DNA of 15,805 bases from JALZBN01 sp035525375. GTDB lineage: Bacteria > Actinomycetota > Acidimicrobiia > Acidimicrobiales > AC-14. The notes under the pieces were generated by a model, which saw only the letters and a list, made by a program, of their open reading frames with translations, did not search any database and was not told where the DNA came from. This document shows, piece by piece, positions 5,900-12,534 of the stretch. Where the stretch lies: assembly GCA_035525375.1 (NCBI GenBank), contig DATLEI010000029.1:1-15805 (forward strand), in the 5' to 3' direction. The translations under genes and the position numbers were made by a program. Numbering within the stretch: the stretch's first letter is position 1; each line of letters opens with the position of its first letter.

Positions 5900-6652
5900 G
5901 TGGACGACTTCGTGGCCTGCCTGACGGCCGACCCGTCGAACACGGGGATCTTCTCGGACTTCGATGGCACGCTCGCTCGCATCGTCGATGATCCCGCCGA
6001 CGCCGAGCCCGTTGAAGGCGCGGTCGAGCTACTCGCCGCTCTCTCGCGCCGCTTCAAGCGAGTAGGCGTGATCTCCGGACGTCCGGCTGCGTTCCTGCTT
6101 GACCGGTTGGCAAACACCGAGTTGTTCCTCTCAGGCCTGTACGGCATGGAAACAGTCGAAGGCGGAGACGTCGTCGCAACCGACGAGGCGGCCCGTTGGC
6201 GACCCGTCGTCGCCGATGTGGCGGCGCGGGCGGGTGGCGACCTGCCGCCGGGTCTTCATGTCGAGGACAAGGGTCTCTCGGTGACAATCCACTACCGGCG
6301 CGCGCCGGAACGGGCCGGCGATGCCCGCCGCTACGCCGAGCATGCCGCGGTGTCAACTGGGCTCACGCTCCATGAAGCTCGTCTCTCGTTCGAGCTGGCG
6401 CCGCCGGTCGGGTCGAGCAAGGGGACGGTTCTGGCCGAGGCCGCGCAAGGCCTCGGCGCAACGTGCTTCATCGGCGACGACCGGGGTGACCTCACCGCCT
6501 TCGACGCCCTGGACGACCTCACCGAGTCGGGCACGATCGCTCTGCGCGTGGCCGTGGACAGTCTTGAGGCACCGCCCGAGCTGCTCGAGCGCGCCGACCT
6601 GGTCGTCGAAGGCCCCGAAGCCGTCGTCGCCCTCCTCCAACGCCTCCTCTAG
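5900..6652 (+). CDS. otsB: trehalose-6-phosphate phosphatase (OtsB)
   Basis: OtsB removes the phosphate from trehalose 6-phosphate, the last step of the OtsA-OtsB route. It is a HAD-superfamily hydrolase of about 250 residues. The nucleophile motif FSDFDGTLA lies near the N-terminus (residues 18-26 from GTG 5900; the two aspartates are D20 and D22). VGVISGRP is motif II. GDDRGDLTAFDAL is motif III/IV with the metal-binding aspartates. The lid region includes GLYGMETVEGG. Start: GTG 5900 fits a leaderless promoter; ATG 5894, two codons earlier, is the alternative. Upstream open frame back to 5705 lies inside the divergent lipoprotein gene and is not used. The gene converges on otsA with overlapping stops, so the two steps of trehalose synthesis are adjacent but on opposite strands. 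Confidence 0.92.
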   Translation: MDDFVACLTADPSNTGIFSDFDGTLARIVDDPADAEPVEGAVELLAALSRRFKRVGVISGRPAAFLLDRLANTELFLSGLYGMETVEGGDVVATDEAARWRPVVADVAARAGGDLPPGLHVEDKGLSVTIHYRRAPERAGDARRYAEHAAVSTGLTLHEARLSFELAPPVGSSKGTVLAEAAQGLGATCFIGDDRGDLTAFDALDDLTESGTIALRVAVDSLEAPPELLERADLVVEGPEAVVALLQRLL

Positions 6653-8034
6653 TTGTCTTCGGTGGCGACCCGGATCTGGTCGTCGAGCCAGTTGCGGGGC
6701 GTTTGGGCCGCGGCCGCCTTCTTCAGTTCGGCTGCGTGTCGGGTTCGCTCCGCCCCGGTCATCGTCAGGGCGGTTGCCAGGGTGTCTGCGGTGCCGGCGA
6801 CGTCGAAGGGATTGATTTCGAGGGCCACGCGCCCCAGCTCCTCCCACACCCCGGCCTCCCGGCTCAAGGCCAAGACGCCATCGTTCTCGTTGAGGAGCGC
6901 GCCCTCCTTGGCCACCAGGTTGAGGCCATCTCGAACCGGATTCACCAGCAGTACGTCGTACCGACGCAAGGCAGCGACCGACTTGGGGAAGTTGTCGGAG
7001 GTGTCGAGCAGCACGGGGGTCCAACCTGGGGTCGACCAGACGTCGTTGAGCCTGCGGGCCAAGGTTTCTACCTCTTGGCGGTAGGCCAGGTACTCGGGCA
7101 AACCCTCGCGGGACGGGTACATGAGAGCGACGAACACGACCCGTCCCCGCCACTCAGGATGGGTGCGGAGTAGATCGTCGAATGCCTGGAAGCCACGAAG
7201 GAGGTTCTTCGACGGCTCGATGCGGTCTACCCGCAGGATCATCATTCTGCCGTCCAGGGCCTCGTTGAGCTTCGCCACCTCCTGCTCGCAGTCCTCGGAC
7301 ACGGCCACGCCTGCGATGTCGGCGTGGTCAGGGGCGATCGGCGAGACAAATGTCGATGGCCGCCAGCCGAGCACGGCTTCACAACAATTGGAGAAGTTGT
7401 CAGCCCACCGCTTGGCGTGAAAACCGCACGACGCGTGGCTGCTCATCCCGATCAGCAGTTCGTCGGCAACCTCGCTGGGTAGGACTCGAAGCGTGTCGGG
7501 GTCGCAAAACGGGATGTGGGTGAAGTGCACCGCTCTCAGGTCGCGCCGCTCCTGAGCGAGCCATGTCCCGACGAGCGCCAAGTGGTAGTCCTGCACCAAG
7601 ACGATGGCGCCTTCGGGGGCAGTGTCGATGAGTGCTCTGGCAAACGCCAAGTTCACTTCCCGGTACGCGCCCCACGCCTGCCGCCAGCGATGGTCGAACT
7701 GTGGCCGCCTGGGGAGGTCGAACATGGCATGGTGCAGGAACCAGAAAGTCGCATTCGACACGACGTCATAGGCCATCCGGTACGCGGACTCGTCGATCGA
7801 CAACATCCGCAGCCGAAAGCCCTCAGCCTCGACTAGTCCGGCGCGACTTGCCTCGCGATCGGCGTCGCTGATGGCGGCAATCATCCACGTGGCGCTGGTA
7901 CCGCGCACCAATGGCGCCAGGCTCGACACCAGGCCGCCCGCGCCCCGCTTTGGAACCGGGTTGCCGGCGTCATCGAACGAGAACGACACCGGTCCGCGAT
8001 TCGAAACGACGACCAGCTCCGGCGACTCAGCCAT
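6649..8034 (-). CDS. otsA: trehalose-6-phosphate synthase (OtsA, GT20)
   Basis: OtsA joins UDP-glucose (or another NDP-glucose) to glucose 6-phosphate, giving trehalose 6-phosphate. The 461 residues match the family. Motifs from ATG 8034: VVVSNRGPVSF (8-18), GGLVSSL (33-39), VQDYHLALV (147-155), FTHIPFC (171-177), RIEPSKN with R271 and K276 (the nucleotide-sugar phosphate binders of E. coli OtsA, R262/K267), and NPVRDGLNLVAKEG (365-378) with D369. VDRxEPSKN is the actinobacterial form. The middle part (FWFLHHAMFDLPRRP, SSHASCGFHAKRWADNF) diverges from E. coli. A related GT20 such as glucosylglycerol-phosphate synthase cannot be fully excluded, but the adjacent otsB favours trehalose. A TTG two codons upstream is possible. 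No ribosome site is visible; TATCGT five bases before the ATG suggests a leaderless or near-leaderless start. Confidence 0.92.
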   Translation of the reverse strand: MAESPELVVVSNRGPVSFSFDDAGNPVPKRGAGGLVSSLAPLVRGTSATWMIAAISDADREASRAGLVEAEGFRLRMLSIDESAYRMAYDVVSNATFWFLHHAMFDLPRRPQFDHRWRQAWGAYREVNLAFARALIDTAPEGAIVLVQDYHLALVGTWLAQERRDLRAVHFTHIPFCDPDTLRVLPSEVADELLIGMSSHASCGFHAKRWADNFSNCCEAVLGWRPSTFVSPIAPDHADIAGVAVSEDCEQEVAKLNEALDGRMMILRVDRIEPSKNLLRGFQAFDDLLRTHPEWRGRVVFVALMYPSREGLPEYLAYRQEVETLARRLNDVWSTPGWTPVLLDTSDNFPKSVAALRRYDVLLVNPVRDGLNLVAKEGALLNENDGVLALSREAGVWEELGRVALEINPFDVAGTADTLATALTMTGAERTRHAAELKKAAAAQTPRNWLDDQIRVATEDN

Positions 8035-8039
8035 GAGCA

Positions 8040-8068
8040 ACGATAACGGCCACTTGAGACCCTCTCAC
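8040..8068 (-). promoter_or_regulatory. candidate otsA promoter
   Basis: On the minus strand GTGAGA (8068-8063, four of six to TTGACA), a 17-base spacer, TATCGT (8045-8040), then five bases to the ATG at 8034. If real, otsA can be expressed apart from gpgS, which lies 105 bases upstream. Confidence 0.4.
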
Positions 8069-8074
8069 CGGGCC

Positions 8075-8108
8075 GCTCCCTTCGGGAGCCGTCCCGCCGA
8101 GCGGGGAC
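8075..8108 (-). other. two tandem hairpins in the gpgS-otsA spacer
   Basis: GCTCCC (8075-8080), loop TTC, GGGAGC (8084-8089) is one perfect stem. CCCGC (8093-8097), loop CGA, GCGGG (8101-8105) is a second. They lie between the gpgS stop and the otsA promoter candidate. There is no T-run on either side, so they could reduce read-through, protect the gpgS 3' end, or act as a weak terminator. Confidence 0.45.
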
Positions 8109-8118
8109 GCTGTGCTTA

Positions 8119-8143
8119 ATGATTCGCTCGCAAGCTCGCTCAT
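8119..8143. repeat. candidate dispersed repeat at the gpgS 3' end
   Basis: A 25-base block runs from ATGATTCGCTCG to GCTCGCTCAT; it contains the direct repeat GCTCGC-AA-GCTCGC and has ATGA/TCAT ends. The gpgS stop codon (8142-8140) lies inside it. From memory, the same block is common in high-GC actinobacterial DNA, where it is often annotated as the start of spurious proteins beginning MIRSQARS. It occurs once in this window as far as I can see. Confidence 0.4.
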
Positions 8144-9084
8144 TGGGCCTCCCTGTAGGCCGGGACACCGGCGATGGGAGGTCGCTCGGACAACGGAACG
8201 TCGAGTGATGCACCGGGGAACGCCAGCGCGATCGAGCCATCGGAAGGAAGGTCGACGCCGGCGCGCCGGAGCGCGGCGTGGAGGACGGCAAGGGCCTGCG
8301 GGCCCAACTCGTCGAGAGGTCGGTTGCGATGAACGCGGGAGCCAAGATCGACCTGAGCAAGCGACCGGAGGCCGAAGCGCGAGGCGACGTCGATCAGCAG
8401 CGCGAGGTCGACGCCATAACCACCGACGAAGGGCATCTGCTCGAGCACCGACCGCCGACCGGCAAACTCCCCCGCGAGCGGTTGCACGATCGGGCCGAGG
8501 TCTGGGAACAAGAGCGAAATCAGCGGGCGGGCGACGAGCTCGGTCACCCGACCGCCACCCCCCTCCCCACCGTCCACCGGGCGCGTGTAAAAACCCTTGA
8601 CGAAGACGGCTTCGGCGTCGAGCAGGAGCGGGCCAAGGAGGCCGACGACGAAGCGATCGGAGAAGTCCCGGACGTCCGCGTCACAGAACACGAGCAGATC
8701 GCCCTTCGCCGCGTACAACGACTTCCACAGGACCTCGCCCTTGCCCTGCCCAGGCCCACATTCGGGGAGCACCTCGGACGCGACCACAACACGCGCGCCG
8801 GCGTCAGCAGCCACAACTCTCGTGCGGTCGGTCGAGCCGTCGTCGACGACGAGCACCTCGTCGACGAGGTGGCAGGTATCGATCAGGTCAGCACGGATAG
8901 CCGAGACGATCGCGCCGACCGTTTCCGCCTCGTCACGCGCCGGCAGGCAGACCGATATGTGATGGCCACCTTCGACCTTCGCGTCCACCAGGCGGCCGAT
9001 TTCGAAATCTTGTCCCTGCCAGTCCCGTATATTCGTCACGCCGTCGTCCCGCACTTTGACGGACGCTACCGGTACCGCCATCAT
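8140..9084 (-). CDS. gpgS: glucosyl-3-phosphoglycerate synthase (GpgS, GT81)
   Basis: GpgS transfers glucose from an NDP-glucose to 3-phosphoglycerate. This is the first step to glucosylglycerate, a compatible solute and the primer of mycobacterial methylglucose lipopolysaccharides. From ATG 9084 it has 314 residues (about 320 in the family). It shows a GT-A fold: SVCLPARDEAETVG (44-57), VVDDGSTDRT (79-88), GKGEVLWKSLYA (115-125), the metal-binding CDADVRDF (D135-x-D137), VKGFYTRP (162-169), VTELVARPLISLLFPDL, PLAGEFAGRRSVLEQMPFVG and LGSRVHRNRPLDEL. The second ATG (9081) and a TTG at 9093 are alternative starts; no strong ribosome site separates them. The phosphatase GpgP is not in the window. 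otsA follows in the same direction. Its 5' end overlaps the promoter of the divergent riboswitch transcript. Confidence 0.93.
   Translation of the reverse strand: MMAVPVASVKVRDDGVTNIRDWQGQDFEIGRLVDAKVEGGHHISVCLPARDEAETVGAIVSAIRADLIDTCHLVDEVLVVDDGSTDRTRVVAADAGARVVVASEVLPECGPGQGKGEVLWKSLYAAKGDLLVFCDADVRDFSDRFVVGLLGPLLLDAEAVFVKGFYTRPVDGGEGGGGRVTELVARPLISLLFPDLGPIVQPLAGEFAGRRSVLEQMPFVGGYGVDLALLIDVASRFGLRSLAQVDLGSRVHRNRPLDELGPQALAVLHAALRRAGVDLPSDGSIALAFPGASLDVPLSERPPIAGVPAYREAQ
9056..9084 (+). promoter_or_regulatory. promoter for the SAM riboswitch transcript
   Basis: TTGACG (9056-9061, five of six), a 17-base spacer and CATCAT (9079-9084, four of six to TATAAT). The expected start near 9091 is just before the first paired strand of the aptamer. 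It overlaps the first codons of gpgS on the other strand. Confidence 0.55.
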
Positions 9085-9090
9085 TGATGG

Positions 9091-9190
9091 CAATCATCCA
9101 GAGCGGTCGAGGGACGGGCCCTACGACGCCGCGGCAACCAGTCGTCCCGCAAGGGGCGCCCAGGTGCCAATGCCCGGTCGATGAGGAGGT
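9091..9190 (+). promoter_or_regulatory. SAM riboswitch (SAM-I / SAM-IV clan), probably controlling translation
   Basis: The S-box core is readable. J1/2 AGAG is at 9100-9103. GGT (9105-9107) pairs with ACC (9137-9139) as the lower P2. GAGGGA then GGGCCC and an eight-base loop CCTACGAC closed by GGC/GCC (9117-9119 with 9128-9130) form the upper P2. The hallmark GGCAACC lies at 9133-9139. P3 is CGTCCC-GCAA-GGGGCG (9143-9158). AGGTGCCAATGCC (9162-9174) is the conserved J3/4 and following segment. P1 is TCATC (9094-9098) with GATGA (9180-9184). The Shine-Dalgarno AGGAGG (9184-9189) abuts the P1 3' strand and the GTG is at 9197, so ligand-stabilised P1 would hide the ribosome site. No separate P4 hairpin is obvious, so the exact subclass is open. 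Rfam models RF00162, RF00634 and RF01725 would settle it. Confidence 0.9.
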
Positions 9191-9196
9191 AGAAGG

Positions 9197-10486
9197 GTGT
9201 CAACCAGCCAAAGACCCACGACAGGATCAACGCGCCTGCCGTTCGTCGACGGACTTCGATGTAAGGAGTGCCACCGGCCCTATCCGGCCGAGGCTTTGCA
9301 TGTCTGTGAGTACTGCTTCGGACCGCTCGAGGTTTGCTACGACTACGAGGCGATCGCCGCCGCTACCAGCCGAGAGAGCATCGCCGCCGGCCCTACGACG
9401 ATCTGGCGCTATGCCAACCTCCTCCCCGCGCCGAACGACGGGGCCGTCGATTTGGGGGCTGGGTTCACCCCTCTCGTTCGCGCCGACCGGTTGGCCGCCG
9501 AACTCGGGCTAGGGGAACTGTGGCTGAAAAACGACACGGTCAACCCGACCGGCTCCTTCAAAGACCGAGTCGTGTCGGTTGCCCTTGCTCGGGCCCGTGA
9601 ACTCGGCTTCAAGCTGGCGGCGTGTGCCTCGACCGGCAACTTGGCCAATTCAGTCGCCGCCCACGCGGCGCGCGCCGGCATGCGCCATCTGGTTTTCATC
9701 CCGGCCGACCTCGAGCAGGCAAAGATCATCACGACTGCGATCTATGGGCCCCATTTGATCGCGGTCGAGGGCAGTTATGACGACGTGAACCGGCTCTGCG
9801 CCGAACTCGCGTCCGAGCATGACGACTGGGCCTTTGTGAACGTCAACCTCCGGCCCTACTACGCCGAAGGGTCGAAGACGCTGGCGTTCGAGACGGTCGA
9901 GCAGCTCGGCTGGCAGTACCCCGACCATGTCGTCGTCCCGGTCGCGTCGGGCTCTCAGCTCACCAAGATCGCTCGAGGCTTCGAAGAGCTGGCAAGTGTC
10001 GGGCTCGTCGATGGTCCGGCCAACGTGCGGATCTCCGGCGCGCAAGCCGAGGGCTGCTCGCCGGTGGCAACCGCGTTCACCGGCAACCACGACTACGTCC
10101 GCCCAGTCAAGCCGTCCACCATCGCCAAGTCGCTCGCCATCGGCAATCCGGCCGATGGCTACTACGCCCTGCAGACGGTGCGGTCGACGGGCGGCGCGCT
10201 GGCAGCGGTAACCGATGCGGAAATCGTGGAGGGCATCAGCCTGCTGGCCCGCACCGAAGGCATTTTTGCCGAGACTGCCGGCGGCGTGACGATCGCCACT
10301 CTCGCCAAGCTGGCTGCGAGCGGGGTCGTGCGGCGCGACGAGCGAGTGGTGGCGTACGTCACCGGCCACGGACTCAAGACGATTGATGCGGTCGCCCCCG
10401 TGTGCGGCCCGACGGCGACGATCAAACCGACTATGGACGCCTTTGCGGCCGCTCTCGACGCCGACGAAGCAGGCGGTACGTCGTGA
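9197..10486 (+). CDS. thrC: threonine-synthase family PLP enzyme (threonine synthase or carrier-dependent homocysteine synthase)
   Basis: This is a fold-type II PLP enzyme of 429 residues. The N-terminus has a CxxC...CxxC zinc-ribbon-like segment (C22, C25, C37, C40). The catalytic domain has GFTPLVRADRLA, the Schiff-base lysine K122 in NPTGSFKDR, and TGNLANSVAAHAARAG, as in threonine synthases, which convert O-phosphohomoserine to threonine. Two things hint at another job: a SAM riboswitch directly controls it, and its stop overlaps the start of a CysO-like sulfur carrier (GTGA at 10483-10486). By analogy with CysM, which uses thiocarboxylated CysO and O-phosphoserine, it may add sulfur to O-phosphohomoserine to give homocysteine. 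I recall a report of such an enzyme (MetM) with a carrier (MetO) in Streptomyces, but cannot verify it here. GTG 9197 has AGGAGG seven bases upstream. The symbol reflects family only. Confidence 0.88.
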   Translation: MSTSQRPTTGSTRLPFVDGLRCKECHRPYPAEALHVCEYCFGPLEVCYDYEAIAAATSRESIAAGPTTIWRYANLLPAPNDGAVDLGAGFTPLVRADRLAAELGLGELWLKNDTVNPTGSFKDRVVSVALARARELGFKLAACASTGNLANSVAAHAARAGMRHLVFIPADLEQAKIITTAIYGPHLIAVEGSYDDVNRLCAELASEHDDWAFVNVNLRPYYAEGSKTLAFETVEQLGWQYPDHVVVPVASGSQLTKIARGFEELASVGLVDGPANVRISGAQAEGCSPVATAFTGNHDYVRPVKPSTIAKSLAIGNPADGYYALQTVRSTGGALAAVTDAEIVEGISLLARTEGIFAETAGGVTIATLAKLAASGVVRRDERVVAYVTGHGLKTIDAVAPVCGPTATIKPTMDAFAAALDADEAGGTS

Positions 10487-10758
10487 GCGCGACGGTTCGG
10501 ATTCCGACGCAGTTGCGCACGCTCGCCGGGGGCGCCGCCGAGGTCACCGTCGACGGCACGACTGTCGGCGCGGTGCTGGCCGCCCTCGACAAGGCTCACC
10601 CGGGATTCAAGGGACGGCTGTTCGACGACGGAGGACAGCTGCGCCGGTTCGTCAACGTGTTCGTCGCCGACGAGGACGTGAGGTTCCTAGGCGGACTCGA
10701 CACGCCCGTGGCCGACGGCACGACCGTGTCGATTGTCCCCGCGGTAGCCGGCGGCTGA
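10483..10758 (+). CDS. MoaD/ThiS/CysO-family sulfur carrier protein
   Basis: A 91-residue ubiquitin-like sulfur carrier ending in VPAVAGG. The C-terminal Gly-Gly is the site that an E1-like enzyme (MoeZ/MoeB type) adenylates and turns into a thiocarboxylate. The second half, FVNVFVADEDVRFLGGLDTP then ADGTTVSIVPAVAGG, is very close to mycobacterial CysO (FVNIYVNDEDVRF and ILPAVAGG, from memory), closer than to molybdopterin-synthase MoaD. In mycobacteria CysO works with CysM and the protease Mec. Here the partner is a threonine-synthase-family enzyme whose stop it overlaps by GTGA, so the two are translationally coupled and under the same SAM riboswitch. This suggests sulfur delivery to homocysteine. 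The activating enzyme and a Mec-like protease are not in the window. Confidence 0.92.
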   Translation: MSATVRIPTQLRTLAGGAAEVTVDGTTVGAVLAALDKAHPGFKGRLFDDGGQLRRFVNVFVADEDVRFLGGLDTPVADGTTVSIVPAVAGG

Positions 10759-10788
10759 CGACCCGGGATCGCTGTCGGCTGACCCGGG

Positions 10789-10817
10789 TTGAGGTTGGCG
10801 CGCCAGCCGGGTATCGT
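10789..10817 (+). promoter_or_regulatory. groEL promoter
   Basis: TTGAGG (10789-10794), a 17-base spacer and TATCGT (10812-10817). The last T of the -10 box is the first base of the CIRCE operator, so repressor and polymerase would compete. Confidence 0.7.
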
Positions 10818-10843
10818 TAGCACTCGACCTATGAGAGTGCTAA
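10817..10843. promoter_or_regulatory. CIRCE operator (HrcA-binding heat-shock element)
   Basis: A perfect TTAGCACTC-N9-GAGTGCTAA, the exact consensus. It overlaps the -10 box and the predicted transcript start (about 10824) of groEL. HrcA bound here represses groEL until heat stress. hrcA is not in the window. Confidence 0.97.
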
Positions 10844-10868
10844 CGCCTCGCGATGGAGGAATGCCCAG

Positions 10869-12509
10869 ATGCCGAAGTTGATCGCCTTTGATGAGACCGC
10901 CCGACGGGCGCTCGAAAGTGGAATGAACCAGCTGGCCGACGCGGTCCGAGTGACCCTCGGTCCCAAGGGCCGCAACGTGGTCCTCGACAAGAAGTGGGGC
11001 GCGCCGACCATCACCAACGACGGTGTGTCGATCGCCAAGGAGATCGACCTTGAAGACCCCTACGAGCGCATCGGCGCCGAGCTGGTCAAGGAAGTCGCCA
11101 AGAAGACCGACGACGTCGCCGGTGACGGCACGACGACGGCAACCGTCCTCGCCTGGGCCATGGTCCGTGAGGGCCTACGCAACGTGGCCGCCGGCGCCAA
11201 CCCGATGTCGCTCAAGCGGGGCATCGAGGCGGCTGTCGAGACGGCAATCGACGCCATCCGCGACATCGCTGTTGACGTCGAGTCCAAGGAGCAAGTTGCA
11301 CAGGTTGCCGCTATCTCGGCCGCTGACCGCGAGATCGGCGAGATGATCTCCGAGGCGATCGACAAGGTCGGGAAAGACGGTGTCATCACCGTCGAAGAGT
11401 CGCAGACCTTCGGCATGGAGATGGATCTCGTCGAGGGCATGCGCTTCGACAAGGGCTACATCTCCCCCTACTTCGTCACCGACCCAGAGCGTATGGAGGC
11501 GGTCCTCGAAGATCCCTACATCCTGCTCGCCGGTTCGAAGATCTCCGCCGTACGTGACCTCCTGCCCGTCCTCGAGAAGGTCATGCAGGGCGGCAAGCAG
11601 CTCGTGATCGTCTCCGAAGACGTAGAGGGCGAGGCTCTCGCCACCCTGGTGGTCAACAAGATCCGGGGCACGTTCAAGTCGGTTGCCGTCAAGGCTCCCG
11701 GGTTCGGCGAGCGCCGCAAGGCCATGCTCCAAGACATCGCCATCCTCACCGGCGGTCAGGTCATCACCGAGGAGGTCGGTCTCAAGCTCGAGAACGTCAC
11801 CCTCGACATGTTGGGTCGGGCCCGCAAGATCACGGTCACCAAGGACGAGACCACTGTCGTCGAGGGTGCCGGCTCGCAGGCCGACATCAACGGTCGCATC
11901 GCTCAGATCAAGGCCGAGATGGAGAACACCGACTCCGACTACGACCGGGAGAAGCTCCAGGAACGCCTGGCCAAGCTGTCCGGCGGTGTCGCGGTGATCA
12001 AGGTCGGCGCGGCCACCGAGGTCGAGCTCAAGGAGAAGAAGCACCGCATCGAAGACGCGGTCAGCACAACCAAGGCTGCCGTCGAAGAAGGCGTCGTCCC
12101 CGGTGGCGGGGTTGCCCTTCTGCGGGCCCAGGCCAAAGTCACCGAGCTAGCCGGCACCCTTGACGGTGACGAGGCAACGGGCGCACGGCTCGTGGCCCGT
12201 TCGCTCGAGGAGCCTTTGAAGCAGATTGCCGTCAACGCGGGCATGGAGGGTGGGGTCATCGTCGAGCGGGTTCGTGGCCTCGACGGATCAACCGGCCTCA
12301 ACGCGGCAACCGGTGACTACGAAGACCTCTTCAAGGCTGGCGTCATCGACGCCGCCAAGGTGACTCGCTCGGCGCTGCAGAACGCAGCCTCCATCGCCGC
12401 CTTGTTCCTCACCACCGAGGCGGTCATCGTCGACAAGCCCGAGAAGGATTCACCCCTCAGCGGCGGCGGTGCCGGTGGCGGCATGCCCGGCGGGATGGAC
12501 GACTTCTAA
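10869..12509 (+). CDS. groEL: 60 kDa chaperonin GroEL
   Basis: GroEL forms the double-ring chaperonin that folds proteins with ATP and a GroES cap. The 546 residues show the whole family sequence, including LGPKGRNVVLDKKWGAPTI, the ATP-site DVAGDGTTTATVLA, VEEGVVPGGGVALLRA and a C-terminal tail GGGMPGGMDDF. The tail is the Gly/Met-rich kind of classical GroEL, not the His-rich tail of mycobacterial GroEL1. ATG 10869 follows GGAGGA by eight bases. No groES precedes it, so this is a stand-alone groEL2-type gene; groES must be elsewhere. It is under a CIRCE operator. The thrC/carrier pair upstream and groEL downstream also occur close together in streptomycetes, as I recall. Confidence 0.99.
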   Translation: MPKLIAFDETARRALESGMNQLADAVRVTLGPKGRNVVLDKKWGAPTITNDGVSIAKEIDLEDPYERIGAELVKEVAKKTDDVAGDGTTTATVLAWAMVREGLRNVAAGANPMSLKRGIEAAVETAIDAIRDIAVDVESKEQVAQVAAISAADREIGEMISEAIDKVGKDGVITVEESQTFGMEMDLVEGMRFDKGYISPYFVTDPERMEAVLEDPYILLAGSKISAVRDLLPVLEKVMQGGKQLVIVSEDVEGEALATLVVNKIRGTFKSVAVKAPGFGERRKAMLQDIAILTGGQVITEEVGLKLENVTLDMLGRARKITVTKDETTVVEGAGSQADINGRIAQIKAEMENTDSDYDREKLQERLAKLSGGVAVIKVGAATEVELKEKKHRIEDAVSTTKAAVEEGVVPGGGVALLRAQAKVTELAGTLDGDEATGARLVARSLEEPLKQIAVNAGMEGGVIVERVRGLDGSTGLNAATGDYEDLFKAGVIDAAKVTRSALQNAASIAALFLTTEAVIVDKPEKDSPLSGGGAGGGMPGGMDDF

Positions 12510-12534
12510 AAGAAGCAAGTAGGCTCCGCGGCCA

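Noticed and set aside
6649..8034. Glucosylglycerol-phosphate synthase instead of OtsA
   Set aside because: Both are GT20, but the actinobacterial VDRxEPSKN form and the adjacent otsB favour trehalose; I keep it only as an alternative.
8278..9087. Plus-strand open frame of 269 codons opposite gpgS
   Set aside because: gpgS has all its family motifs on the other strand; this frame has none and would end in the riboswitch promoter.
11175..12044. Long minus-strand open frame of 289 codons inside groEL
   Set aside because: It is the antisense shadow of a certain gene in GC-rich DNA, rich in Leu, Asp, Gly and His, without recognisable domains or a ribosome site.
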